Below are positions 36,812 to 44,565 of a stretch of DNA of 64,000 nt, piece after piece (the first letter of the stretch is position 1; each line of letters starts with the position of its first letter). Below the pieces are notes generated by a model. The model was given only the letters and a program-made list of their open reading frames with translations. It ran no database searches and was not told the origin of the DNA. Location: positions 124,001-188,000 of the forward strand of contig JADKGA010000003.1 in NCBI GenBank assembly GCA_016717165.1, written 5' to 3'. The translations under genes were made by a program, and so were the position numbers. The stretch comes from Candidatus Lutibacillus vidarii. GTDB taxonomy: Bacteria > Actinomycetota > Actinomycetes > Actinomycetales > Dermatophilaceae.

Positions 36812-36887
36812 GTGGGTGTAGCTCAGCTGGTAGAGCACCGGGTTGTGGTCCCGGGTGTCGCGGGTTCAAGTCCCGTCACTCACCCCA
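36812..36887 (+). tRNA. tRNA-His (anticodon GTG), CCA encoded
   Basis: Acceptor GTGGGTG/CACTCAC is followed by discriminator C73 and an encoded CCA (36885-36887). A G at 36811 can serve as the His-specific G-1 opposite C73. The anticodon loop TTGTGGT gives GTG. TAGGCT about 45 nt upstream (36766-36771) is a -10 candidate. Confidence 0.95.
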
Positions 36888-36910
36888 GGTCGTCCTCAGC
36901 AGTCCCAGCC

Positions 36911-36938
36911 CGGCCCGACCCCATAGGGGGTCGGGCCG
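36911..36938 (+). terminator. Hairpin terminator after tRNA-His
   Basis: CGGCCCGACCCC and GGGGTCGGGCCG pair perfectly over 12 bp with loop ATAG, 23 nt after the tRNA. The rest of the gap up to copC holds one copy of the GTATGCCG 8-mer and nothing else I recognise. Confidence 0.75.
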
Positions 36939-37040
36939 ATGGCGTTGTGGCACAGTCCGTCCGCTCGTTCGGGTCACGAATCGGTCCGGTTCCTCGTGTC
37001 CGGTATGCCGCGCAGCCGTCTCTTAAGTGACAATGGGCCG

Positions 37041-37760
37041 GTGAACCGGGGGTTGCGAAGTGGTCGTCGCAGGTCGACATCCCTGGTGACCCGGTTCGCC
37101 GTCCTGCTTCTCGGCGTCGGCGTGGCTCTGTGGCTGGCTGCTCTCCCCGCGTGGGCGCACTCGGCCGTGGTGTCCATCTCGCCACCCGACGGCGCCACGC
37201 TCAGCACTCCCCCGACCCAGGTCGACTTCGTCTTCAACGAGGTCATCGACCCCAACTTCGCCCAGCTCGCCCTGTCGACCGGCGGGCTGCCGGTTGCCCT
37301 GTCCGCCCCGGTCGTCGATGGTCCCAAGGTCTCGGCCCAGATCACCGGCCAGCTGGCTCCGGCGAAGTACATCCTCGCCTTCCAGGTTGTCAGCGCCGAT
37401 GGCCACCCGATCCGGGGGTCCTCGACGTTCACCGTGTCAGGCACGACCACGACCCCACCGACCGGCACGACGACAAGCTCGCCCTCGGGCACGGCGTCGT
37501 CGAACGCCACGACCGGGCCATCGCCGAGCGCAACCCCCACCGGAGTCACATCGACCACGCCCGCTGCAACCCAGACCCTGTCGACCTCGGCACCTGGGAC
37601 CACCCCGGAGCCCACACCGACATACAAGACTCCGCAGAAGCAACCCACGACGATCGGGCACCCCGACCACACGCCCGGTCTCATCGTGGCGGGGGGTCTG
37701 CTGGCCCTCGGAGCACTGCTCACCTGGCGGGAGCATCGGCGTCGTCAGCCGGCCGACTGA
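37041..37760 (+). CDS. copC: CopC-domain copper-binding protein, membrane-anchored
   Basis: A 239-residue exported protein. A signal peptide (basic RRRSTSLVTRF then a hydrophobic core) ends in AWA, leaving His as the first mature residue (HSAVVSISPPDG), the position of the Cu(II) ligand in CopC proteins. A CopC domain of about 95 residues, including the ADGHPIRG motif with a second ligand His, is followed by an 80-residue Thr/Ser/Pro linker, one C-terminal membrane helix and an Arg-rich tail. No CopD or other copper gene is adjacent. The GTG start at 37041 was preferred; the frame is open further upstream. Confidence 0.85.
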   Translation: MNRGLRSGRRRSTSLVTRFAVLLLGVGVALWLAALPAWAHSAVVSISPPDGATLSTPPTQVDFVFNEVIDPNFAQLALSTGGLPVALSAPVVDGPKVSAQITGQLAPAKYILAFQVVSADGHPIRGSSTFTVSGTTTTPPTGTTTSSPSGTASSNATTGPSPSATPTGVTSTTPAATQTLSTSAPGTTPEPTPTYKTPQKQPTTIGHPDHTPGLIVAGGLLALGALLTWREHRRRQPAD

Positions 37761-37802
37761 TTTCTCGTCCCACCAGCCCCGGTGGTAGCCTTCTCGATCG
37801 TT

Positions 37803-37874
37803 GCACCGCTAGCTCAATGGCAGAGCAAGTGACTCTTAATCACTGGGTTCGGGGTTCGAATCCCTGGCGGTGCA
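37803..37874 (+). tRNA. tRNA-Lys (anticodon CTT)
   Basis: Acceptor GCACCGC/GCGGTGC with discriminator A. The anticodon stem AGTGA/TCACT encloses CTCTTAA (anticodon CTT), and the T-arm is GGGGTTCGAATCCCT. CCA is not encoded. TAGCCT just upstream is a good -10 for the tRNA promoter. Confidence 0.95.
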
Positions 37875-37901
37875 CTCTTCCTCCCGATCCTCGGCGAGAC
37901 A

Positions 37902-37933
37902 CCACGGCCCCGGCGAACCCGCCGGGGCCGTGG
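37902..37933. terminator. Strong bidirectional hairpin between tRNA-Lys and the GroES-like gene
   Basis: CCACGGCCCCGGCG and CGCCGGGGCCGTGG form a perfect 14-bp stem with loop AACC. It lies 27 nt after the tRNA and 27 nt beyond the stop of the convergent groES-like gene, so it can serve both. Confidence 0.85.
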
Positions 37934-37960
37934 TCGTTGTGGCTCCCGACCTGGGGTGGC

Positions 37961-38302
37961 TCAGAGGTACAGGCCGGTCTGGCCGTCCTCGACCCGGCTC
38001 GCGGCGACCGCGTGGATGTCCTTCTCCCGCAGCAGGATGTACTGCTTGGTCTGCAGCTCGACCTCGTGGCGGTCCTCAGGGTCGAAGAGCACCCGGTCGT
38101 TGGTCTCGACGTGGCGCACCGCGGTCCCCGTCGCGACGACGACGGCCCAGGAGAGCCGTTTGCCGACCGAGGCCGTCGCCGGGATGAGGATGCCTCCGCC
38201 GGACCGGCGCTCACCGGAGTCGGCCTCCACCGAGACCAGGACCCGGTCGTGCAGCATCCGGATCGGCAGCTTGTCCGCGCCGGCCTTCTTGGTCGCCGCC
38301 AT
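37961..38302 (-). CDS. GroES-like co-chaperonin (Cpn10 fold)
   Basis: The 113-residue product has IRMLHDRVLVSVEADSGERRSGGGILIPATA, the GroES N-terminal strand and mobile-loop region, and ends in the conserved VLFDPEDRHEVELQTKQYILLREKDI core. Extra residues at both ends make it slightly longer than the usual 97-100. No groEL is adjacent, so this is probably a second GroES separate from a main groESL operon. It is preceded by a DUF3618 gene 12 bp away and is likely co-transcribed with it. Confidence 0.85.
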   Translation of the reverse strand: MAATKKAGADKLPIRMLHDRVLVSVEADSGERRSGGGILIPATASVGKRLSWAVVVATGTAVRHVETNDRVLFDPEDRHEVELQTKQYILLREKDIHAVAASRVEDGQTGLYL

Positions 38303-38314
38303 CGACGGGAGGGC

Positions 38315-38587
38315 TCAGCCGCGGCGGCGGCGACGCCGACCGGAGATGACCAGGCCGAGGAAGGCGACCACGACAGCGGCCACGATGGCCACGCGGTCCA
38401 GCCGGAGGGCGCCGTCAGGGGTTCGGGAGGCGGAGACCAGGGCAGCCTTGGCCGACTCGGTCTGGCGCCGCACGAGCTCGTGCGGCTGGGCCCGGAAGGC
38501 CAGCTCGTCGACCGTGGACTCCAGCCGTCGTCGCGCGGCCTCGATCTGTGCCTGAAGCTCGCTGACCGACGGCGCGGGCTGGCTCAT
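38315..38587 (-). CDS. DUF3618 family membrane-anchored protein
   Basis: A 90-residue protein with an N-terminal amphipathic helix (SVSELQAQIEAARRRLESTVDEL), a linker, one C-terminal membrane helix (AIVAAVVVAFLGLVI) and a poly-Arg tail. This is the DUF3618 layout, common in actinobacteria and of unknown function. GAAGGGAG precedes the ATG. It forms a short operon with the GroES-like gene. Confidence 0.85.
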   Translation of the reverse strand: MSQPAPSVSELQAQIEAARRRLESTVDELAFRAQPHELVRRQTESAKAALVSASRTPDGALRLDRVAIVAAVVVAFLGLVISGRRRRRRG

Positions 38588-38688
38588 GGAGTGCTCCCTT
38601 CGTGCGTGGAACCGACTTTACCCACCGGGAGGAGGTTCCATGCACCCAGCGCCGTCCGCTCCCGATGTCGCGGCCTCGGATGGCGGCC

Positions 38689-39156
38689 TCAGATGGCGAG
38701 GTCACGCCTCAGCTTGGCGACGTGTCCGGTGGCCTTGACGTTGTACTGCGCGTGCTCGACCAGGCCCTGGGGGTCGATGACGAAGGTCGACCTGATCACC
38801 CCGACGACCTTCTTCCCGTACATCGTCTTCTCCCCGTACGCGCCATACGCCTCGAGCACCGCCTTCTCGGGGTCGGAGAGCAGCCGGATCGTCAGATGGT
38901 CCTTCGCGCGGAATCGGGCGAGCTTAGCGGGCTGGTCCGGCGAGATCGCCAGCACCTCGTAGCCGGCGGCGTGCAGGGCGTCGAGGGAGTCGGTGAAGTC
39001 GCACGCCTGGGTCGTGCAGCCCGGTGTCATCGCGGCCGGGTAGAAGTAGACGATGACCCGGCCCCCGCGCAGGTCGGAGAGCGTCACCGTGCCCCCCGCG
39101 TCGTCGGTCAGGGTGAAGTCGGGAGCGTGATCGCCGGTCACGAGCCGCTGGGCCAT
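38689..39156 (-). CDS. bcp: Thioredoxin-dependent thiol peroxidase (peroxiredoxin Q / BCP)
   Basis: The 155-residue enzyme reduces hydrogen peroxide and organic hydroperoxides. The peroxidatic Cys lies in PAAMTPGCTTQACDF and the resolving Cys five residues later, the typical BCP arrangement. APDFTLTDDAGG and the TFVIDPQG strand complete the fold. GAGGAGGA precedes the ATG. It is the last gene of the block that follows mycobacterial order (Rv2521). Confidence 0.95.
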   Translation of the reverse strand: MAQRLVTGDHAPDFTLTDDAGGTVTLSDLRGGRVIVYFYPAAMTPGCTTQACDFTDSLDALHAAGYEVLAISPDQPAKLARFRAKDHLTIRLLSDPEKAVLEAYGAYGEKTMYGKKVVGVIRSTFVIDPQGLVEHAQYNVKATGHVAKLRRDLAI

Positions 39157-39346
39157 GGTGTCCTCCTCGTCGCCGTCCCCTCATCGCCACGGGTGCGCAC
39201 CAAGGGTTCCGGCCAGATCATCGGTATGCCGTTCCGGCCCACCGTACCCGTCCGGCTGAGTCGAGGGACCATTCGATGCACCGACTGCCGTCGTCCGCTC
39301 GGGCCATGGTGGGGTCTGGCGGTGCGCGGGCTACTCTGGACGCTGC

Positions 39347-39426
39347 GCGGGTGTGGTGGAACTGGTAGACACGCAGGATTTAGGTTCCTGTGCCTCGGCG
39401 TGCGGGTTCGAGTCCCGCCTCCCGCA
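39347..39426 (+). tRNA. tRNA-Leu (anticodon TAG)
   Basis: The 80-nt class II tRNA has acceptor GCGGGTG/CTCCCGC, a D-arm with TGGTAGACACG, and anticodon stem CAGGA/TCCTG enclosing TTTAGGT (anticodon TAG). It has a long variable arm and a GCGGGTTCGAGTCCCGC T-arm with discriminator A. Acceptor pair 6-67 is a T-T mismatch. TACTCT just upstream is the -10. CCA is not encoded. Confidence 0.93.
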
Positions 39427-39498
39427 CCTCGTCATGGGCCTCGTTGTCGTCAGCGTGTGCGGAATATCGGCGTGCGGCTGGCCGTTCTCGAGGGTGAG

Positions 39499-39516
39499 TA
39501 GTTTTGAATTCAACTA
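39499..39516. promoter_or_regulatory. MarR-type palindromic operator before the pirin gene
   Basis: TAGTTTTGAATTCAACTA is a near-perfect palindrome (TAGTT...TTGAATTCAA...CTA) in very GC-rich surroundings, ending 11 nt before the pirin ATG. It resembles TAGTTG(N4)CAACTA-like sites bound by MarR-family repressors. No marR gene lies in the window. Confidence 0.5.
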
Positions 39517-39527
39517 AGGAGCCGTCG

Positions 39528-40508
39528 ATGGCCGCCGTCAGCGCCGACACCCTCACCCTTCCCCGGATCACGCATGCGAGCCCCCAGGACGTCCAGCGCC
39601 CCGTGCTCGGCGTCGTCAGCGCGCCGAGCGGACTGGAAGGCGAGGGCTTCCCGGTGCGCCGGACCATGGCGGGCATCCGGCACGAGCACCTCGACCCGTT
39701 CATCATGATGGACCACATGGGCGAGGTCGACTATGGCGTCGGCGAGCCCCGGGGCACCGACTGGCATCCGCACCGCGGCTTCGAGACGGTCACCTACCTG
39801 ATCGAGGGATCCTTCATCCACCAGGACACCCACGGTGGCGGTGGTGTCATCACCGAGGGCGCCACACAGTGGATGACGGCCGGGTCAGGGCTGCTCCACA
39901 TCGAGACCCCGCCCGAGTCGCTGGTGCGCTCGGGAGGCCTCTTCCACGGGCTGCAGCTGTGGGTCAACCTCCCCGCGGCGGACAAGTTCGCCGCTCCCCG
40001 GTACCAGGGGATCGAACGGGACCAGCTCACCCTGCTCGCCTCGGCCGACGGCGCCTCGCTCGTCCGGGTCATCGCCGGCGAGCTCGACGGCCATGGCGGC
40101 CCTGGGTCGACGTACACCCCGATCACCTACCTGCACGCCTCGGTGACCGCCGGCGGCGTCCTCGACCTGCCGTGGAACCCCGGCTTCAACGCGCTCATCT
40201 ACGCACTCCAGGGCTCCGGCACGGTCGGCGCCGAGGGTGCCGCGATCCGGGAGGGCCAGCTCGCCGTCCTCGGTGCCGGCGACCGCATCACAGCCCGCGC
40301 CGAGGCCCGCCCGGACTCGCGCAGCTCGACCCTCGAGCTGGTGATCCTCGGCGGTCGGCCGATCCGCGAGCCGATGACCCACTACGGCCCGTTCGTCATG
40401 AACACCCGCGACGAGCTCGCCCAGGCGATCGAGGACTTCCAGCGTGGTCGCCTCGGCGTGGTCCCGCCGGATGCGATCCGGCCGTTCCGGTTGCCACACA
40501 CGTCCTGA
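39528..40508 (+). CDS. Pirin family protein
   Basis: A 326-residue bicupin. The metal-binding His set is in the N-terminal cupin: DPFIMMDHMGEVDYG, DWHPHRGFETVTYLIEG and the SFIHQDTHGGGG region. PGFNALIYALQGSGTVG and the C-terminal NPGF-type cupin follow. Pirins are iron-binding cupins, some with quercetinase activity; the function here is not assignable. The ATG is fixed by AAGGAG 6 nt upstream. An operator-like palindrome sits in the leader. Confidence 0.92.
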   Translation: MAAVSADTLTLPRITHASPQDVQRPVLGVVSAPSGLEGEGFPVRRTMAGIRHEHLDPFIMMDHMGEVDYGVGEPRGTDWHPHRGFETVTYLIEGSFIHQDTHGGGGVITEGATQWMTAGSGLLHIETPPESLVRSGGLFHGLQLWVNLPAADKFAAPRYQGIERDQLTLLASADGASLVRVIAGELDGHGGPGSTYTPITYLHASVTAGGVLDLPWNPGFNALIYALQGSGTVGAEGAAIREGQLAVLGAGDRITARAEARPDSRSSTLELVILGGRPIREPMTHYGPFVMNTRDELAQAIEDFQRGRLGVVPPDAIRPFRLPHTS

Positions 40509-40547
40509 ACGGCGCAGATCCGGGCGCGGCGGAGGCTGTCGGCGGGA

Positions 40548-40564
40548 GAGGTTAGCCTAACCTC
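40548..40564. promoter_or_regulatory. IdeR/DtxR-like iron box abutting the ABC exporter start
   Basis: GAGGTTAGCCTAACCTC is a perfect 8-1-8 palindrome. Aligned to the DtxR/IdeR consensus TTAGGTTAGSCTAACCTAA, 15 of 19 positions match, including the whole 13-bp core. It contains a TAGCCT -10 (40553-40558) six bases before the GTG, so a bound repressor would cover the promoter and start. Confidence 0.6.
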
Positions 40565-41527
40565 GTGCCAATCATCGAGGCCGAGGGCCTACGCAAGACA
40601 TACCGCAGCAAGGACCGAGAGGTCCGAGCGCTGGACGGATTCGACCTGGCTGCCGAGCAGGGAACTGTCACCGGGCTGCTCGGCCCCAACGGGGCCGGCA
40701 AGACCACCGCGGTGAAGGTGCTGACGACGTTGATCCGGCCCGACCGGGGGATCGCCCGGGTCGACGGCATCGACGTGGGTGCCGACCCCCAGGCGGTCCG
40801 GCGGATTATCGGCTCCAGCGGCCAGTTCGCCGCAGTCGACGAGAATCTCACCGGCCTGGAGAACCTCGAGATGGTCGGGCGGCTCTACCACCTCGGCATC
40901 CGCGCGGCTCGAGCTCGCGCCGCCGAGCTGATCGAGCTGTTCGACCTGACCGAGGCCGGCGACCGCCCCGTCAAGGGCTTCTCCGGTGGCATGCGGCGTC
41001 GGATCGACCTGGCCGGGGCGCTGGTCATCCATCCCAAGGTCCTCTTCCTCGACGAGCCCACCACCGGGCTCGACCCGCGCAGCCGGATCGCGCTGTGGGG
41101 GGTCATCAAGGAGCTGGTGGCCGACGGCACGACGGTGCTACTGACCACCCAGTATCTCGAGGAGGCCGACCAGCTGGCCAGCTCGATCTGCGTCATCGAC
41201 TCCGGGCGGGTCATCGCCCGGGGCACCTCCGATGAGCTGAAAGGCCGAATCGGGGGGCACCGCATCGTCATCACGCTGGTCGACGCCGCCGACTCGGAGC
41301 AAGCCCGCCTCGTGCTGGCCCGCCACGGCGACGGCGAGGTCAGCGTCGGCGAGTCCGGCCGTGACCTGGAGGTGCCGGTGCGGTCCGGTGCGCCCGCGCT
41401 GCATGGCGCCCTCGCCGACCTGGAGGCGGCCGACATACGACTGCACGACGCGGGCGTGCGCCGCCCGACACTCGACGACGTATTCCTCACCCTGACCGGA
41501 CACCGCGCCGAGGAGGCAACGACATGA
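40565..41527 (+). CDS. ABC transporter ATP-binding protein, DrrA (daunorubicin resistance) type
   Basis: A 320-residue ATPase with Walker A GLLGPNGAGKTT, Q-loop, signature FSGGMRRRIDLA, Walker B VLFLDEPTTGLD and the H-loop region. The C-terminal extension of about 90 residues that includes RRPTLDDVFLTLTGH is typical of the DrrA family of exporters. There is no Shine-Dalgarno site; a TAGCCT element 6 nt upstream suggests a leaderless mRNA starting at the GTG. The gene overlaps the permease gene (ATGA). Substrate is unknown; the iron box suggests a siderophore or iron-linked compound, by inference. Confidence 0.9.
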   Translation: MPIIEAEGLRKTYRSKDREVRALDGFDLAAEQGTVTGLLGPNGAGKTTAVKVLTTLIRPDRGIARVDGIDVGADPQAVRRIIGSSGQFAAVDENLTGLENLEMVGRLYHLGIRAARARAAELIELFDLTEAGDRPVKGFSGGMRRRIDLAGALVIHPKVLFLDEPTTGLDPRSRIALWGVIKELVADGTTVLLTTQYLEEADQLASSICVIDSGRVIARGTSDELKGRIGGHRIVITLVDAADSEQARLVLARHGDGEVSVGESGRDLEVPVRSGAPALHGALADLEAADIRLHDAGVRRPTLDDVFLTLTGHRAEEATT

Positions 41528-42318
41528 CGAGCACCTGGCTCGCCGACGGCTGGACCGTGACCTGGCGCAACATGCTGAAGTTCCGTCGATCCCCCGACTA
41601 TGTGGTCTTCGCCGTCCTCCAACCGATCATGTTCGTCCTGCTCTTCAGCCAGGTCTACGGCGGCTCGATCCGGGTCGACGGCACCAACTACACCGACTAC
41701 CTCATGGCCGGCATCTTCGGCCAGACCGTGCTCTTCGGGGCGACCTTCTCCGGCTTCGGCATGGCGCAGGACCTTAAAGACGGCATCATCGACCGGTTCC
41801 GCACCTTGCCGATGAGCCCGTCAGCGGTGCTCGTCGGGCGCACCAACGCCGACCTGGCCCTCAACACCATCTCGATGGTCATCATGATCCTCACCGGCCT
41901 GGTGGTCGGGTGGCGGTTCCGCGGCACGGTCGTGGAGTTCCTCGGTGGCGTGGCATTGCTGCTGCTCTTCAGCTACTCGTTCAGTTGGGTCATGGCCTTG
42001 CTCGGGATGCTCGTCCGTTCGCCCGAGGTCATCAACAACGCGGCCTTCATGGTGCTCTTCCCGCTGACCTTCATCTCCAACGCCTTCGTCCAGACCCAGA
42101 ACCTCCCCGGGCCGCTGGAGGCCTTCGCGAACTGGAACCCGGTCTCGGCGCTGGTCCAGGCAGCCCGCGAGCTGTTCGGCAATGTCGGTGACGCGCCGGT
42201 GCCGGACGTCTTCCCGATGCAGCACTCGGTCGCCATGGTCGTCGTCGGTTCGGCGCTCTTGCTGGTCGTCTTCGTCCCGCTCGCGGTCGCGCGGTACTCT
42301 CGCACGACCGGACGGTGA
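41524..42318 (+). CDS. ABC-2 type transporter permease, DrrB type
   Basis: The 264-residue permease has six hydrophobic helices, an N-terminal amphipathic segment (TVTWRNMLKFRRSP) and the ABC-2 signature around FPLTFISNAFVQTQNLPGPLEAFANWNPVS before the last helix. With the preceding ATPase it forms a two-component exporter. Translation is coupled by a 4-bp overlap. A weak hairpin follows before the convergent fadH. Confidence 0.9.
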   Translation: MTSTWLADGWTVTWRNMLKFRRSPDYVVFAVLQPIMFVLLFSQVYGGSIRVDGTNYTDYLMAGIFGQTVLFGATFSGFGMAQDLKDGIIDRFRTLPMSPSAVLVGRTNADLALNTISMVIMILTGLVVGWRFRGTVVEFLGGVALLLLFSYSFSWVMALLGMLVRSPEVINNAAFMVLFPLTFISNAFVQTQNLPGPLEAFANWNPVSALVQAARELFGNVGDAPVPDVFPMQHSVAMVVVGSALLLVVFVPLAVARYSRTTGR

Positions 42319-42321
42319 GTG

Positions 42322-42361
42322 CCGCGGCCGCGGTCGGACCACACTGACAGCCCGGCCGCGG
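42322..42361. terminator. Possible weak hairpin between the exporter and fadH
   Basis: CCGCGGCCG and CGGCCGCGG can pair over 9 bp across a 22-nt loop, between two convergent genes. The long loop makes this a tentative call. Confidence 0.3.
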
Positions 42362-42364
42362 ACC

Positions 42365-44395
42365 TCACAGCGCCGCCGCGACCTCCGTGCCCTGTTTGAT
42401 GGCCCGCTTGGCGTCGAGCTCGGCGGCGACATCGGCGCCACCGATGAGCTGGACGGCGACGCCGGCGGAGACGAGGGCGTCATACAGCTCGCGGTTGGGC
42501 TCTTGGCCGGTGCATAGGACGACGGTGTCGACCTCGAGGACGAGCTCCCGCTCCCCCACGCGAAGGTGCAGTCCCGCGTCGTCGATCTTGTCGTATGTCG
42601 CACCGGGAATCATCGTCACGCCCCGCTTCTGGAGGACGGCGCGGTGGATCCAGCCGGTGGTCCGCCCGAGGCCTGCCCCGACCTTGGACGCCTTGCGCTG
42701 GACGAGGTAGACCTGCCGGGCAGGATGTTCCTGCGTGGGCGCAATGACCCCACCCCGGGTGACGAAGGTCGGGTCGATGCCCCACTCGGCGTTGAAGACG
42801 GCCGGGTCGGCCGCCCCGCTCGGGCCGTTCTGGGTGAGGTACTCGGCGATATCGAAGCCGATGCCGCCGGCGCCCATGACCGCGACCCGCGGGCCGACCG
42901 GGACGTGGTGACGCAGCACGTCGAGGTAGGTGACCACGCTGGGGTGGTCGACGCCCGCGACCTCGGGGACCCGGGGGAGGACGCCGGTCGCGAGGAGCAC
43001 GTCGTCGAAGCCGCCCGCGACGAGCTCGGCGGCGCTGACCCGATGCCCGAACCTCGTCTCGACCCCGGCGGCCTCGAGCTCGTGGGAGAAGTACCGGAGG
43101 GTCTCGTGGAACTCCTCCTTGCCGGGGATCTGCTTGGCGTAGTTGAACTGCCCGCCGAGCGTCTCGTCGGACTCGAAGAGGGTGACCCGGTGCCCCCGGC
43201 GCGCCGCCGTGCTGGCCGCGGCGAGCCCAGCCGGACCGGCCCCGACGACCGCAACCGAGCGGCGCTGCATCGCGGGAGCGATCGTCAGCACGGTCTCGTG
43301 GCAGGCCCGCGGGTTGACCAGGCACGAGGTGATCAGGCCACTGAAGGTGTGGTCGAGGCAGGCCTGGTTGCAGGCGATACAGGTGTTGATGGCCTCCGGG
43401 GTTCCGGCGGCGGCCTTGACGAGGAACTCCGGGTCGGCGAGGAAGGGGCGGGCCATCGAGACCATGTCGGCATACCCCTGGGCAAGGAGGTCCTCGGCGA
43501 CCTGCGGGGCGTTGATGCGGTTCGTCGTGACCAGGGGGATGCCGACCTTGCCCTTGAGCTCGCGGGTCACCCAGGCGAAGGCCGCCCGGGGCACGCTGGT
43601 CGCGATCGTCGGAATGCGGGCCTCGTGCCAGCCGATGCCGGTGTTGATGATCGACGCGCCGGCCGCCTCGATCGCCTGAGCGAGCTGGACGACCTCGTCC
43701 GCAGTCGAGCCGTCCTCGATGAGGTCGAGCATCGACAGTCGGTAGATGACGATGAAGTCCGGTCCGACCCGCTCGCGGACCCCCTTGACGATCGCCACGG
43801 GCAGGCGCATCCGGTTCTCGTACGACCCACCCCAGTCGTCGGTGCGGTGGTTCGTGCGGGCCGAGATGAACTCGTTGATGAAGTAGCCCTCGGAGCCCAT
43901 GATTTCGACACCGTCATATCCGGCGTCCTTGGCCAGGGCCGCGCAGGTCACGAAGTCCTCGATCGTCCGCTCGACCTCCGCTGCGGTGAGCTCGCGTGGC
44001 GGGAAGGGCGAGATCGGCGCCTGGATCGGGCTGGGGCCGACGAGGTCAGGGTGGTAGGCGTAGCGGCCGAAGTGGAGGATCTGCATGGCGATCCGCCCAC
44101 CTTCGGCGTGGACGGCTTCGGTGACGACGCGGTGCTTGGTGGCTTCCTCGGGGGTCGACAGCTTCGCCCCACCGGGGTAAGGACGGGCCTCGTCGTTGGG
44201 GGCGATGCCGCCGGTGACGATGAGCCCGACGCCGGCACGGGCCCGCTCCGCGTAGAAGGCCGCCATCCTGGCGAAGCCGTCCGGGGCTTCCTCCAGCCCG
44301 ACGTGCATCGAGCCCATGAGGACTCGGTTGGGCAAGGTGACATGTCCGAGGTCGAGCGGGGCGAACAGGTGCGGGTACGAGGGTGCCGAGGTCAC
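42365..44395 (-). CDS. fadH: NADPH-dependent 2,4-dienoyl-CoA reductase (FadH type)
   Basis: A 676-residue flavoprotein with an N-terminal old-yellow-enzyme barrel (about 1-340; MGSMHVGLEE, HFGRYAYHP, GYDGVEIMGSEGYFINEF). A 4Fe-4S site follows (CIACNQACLDHTF with a further Cys in TSCLVNP), then an FAD/NADPH-binding half (VAVVGAGPAGLAAAS and AVMGAGGIGFDIAEYL). It removes double bonds of unsaturated fatty acyl-CoA so that beta-oxidation can proceed. TAGGGT lies 6 nt before the GTG start, a leaderless arrangement. Close relatives act on other enones, so the exact substrate is inferred. Confidence 0.92.
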   Translation of the reverse strand: MTSAPSYPHLFAPLDLGHVTLPNRVLMGSMHVGLEEAPDGFARMAAFYAERARAGVGLIVTGGIAPNDEARPYPGGAKLSTPEEATKHRVVTEAVHAEGGRIAMQILHFGRYAYHPDLVGPSPIQAPISPFPPRELTAAEVERTIEDFVTCAALAKDAGYDGVEIMGSEGYFINEFISARTNHRTDDWGGSYENRMRLPVAIVKGVRERVGPDFIVIYRLSMLDLIEDGSTADEVVQLAQAIEAAGASIINTGIGWHEARIPTIATSVPRAAFAWVTRELKGKVGIPLVTTNRINAPQVAEDLLAQGYADMVSMARPFLADPEFLVKAAAGTPEAINTCIACNQACLDHTFSGLITSCLVNPRACHETVLTIAPAMQRRSVAVVGAGPAGLAAASTAARRGHRVTLFESDETLGGQFNYAKQIPGKEEFHETLRYFSHELEAAGVETRFGHRVSAAELVAGGFDDVLLATGVLPRVPEVAGVDHPSVVTYLDVLRHHVPVGPRVAVMGAGGIGFDIAEYLTQNGPSGAADPAVFNAEWGIDPTFVTRGGVIAPTQEHPARQVYLVQRKASKVGAGLGRTTGWIHRAVLQKRGVTMIPGATYDKIDDAGLHLRVGERELVLEVDTVVLCTGQEPNRELYDALVSAGVAVQLIGGADVAAELDAKRAIKQGTEVAAAL

Positions 44396-44504
44396 CCCTT
44401 CACCCTAGGGGAACCGGGACTGCCGGCTGGTGTGATCTGTCCGCGCGGGCGGCTGGTGACGGGGGAACTCCTGTCGCGTGGTCCAACGGTGTCCTTCCTG
44501 TTTG

Positions 44505-44534
44505 TTGACATGATTCGAACATTTGTTCTATGAT
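44505..44534 (+). promoter_or_regulatory. Near-consensus promoter with embedded LexA (SOS) box
   Basis: TTGACA (44505-44510) and TATGAT (44529-44534) are 18 bp apart. Between them lies TCGAACATTTGTTCTA (44515-44530), containing the actinobacterial LexA core GAACnnnnGTTC. LexA bound here would block RNA polymerase. Since the ATG codons at 44530 and 44533 lie inside the -10, they cannot be the translation start of the downstream gene. Confidence 0.75.
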
Positions 44535-44565
44535 GAGATATGGCGAGTGGAGGGGCGGGGCAGCC

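Noticed and set aside
44530..44565. ATG codons at 44530/44533 as the start of the HNH gene
   Set aside because: They lie within the -10 hexamer of the promoter, so they would not be in the transcript.
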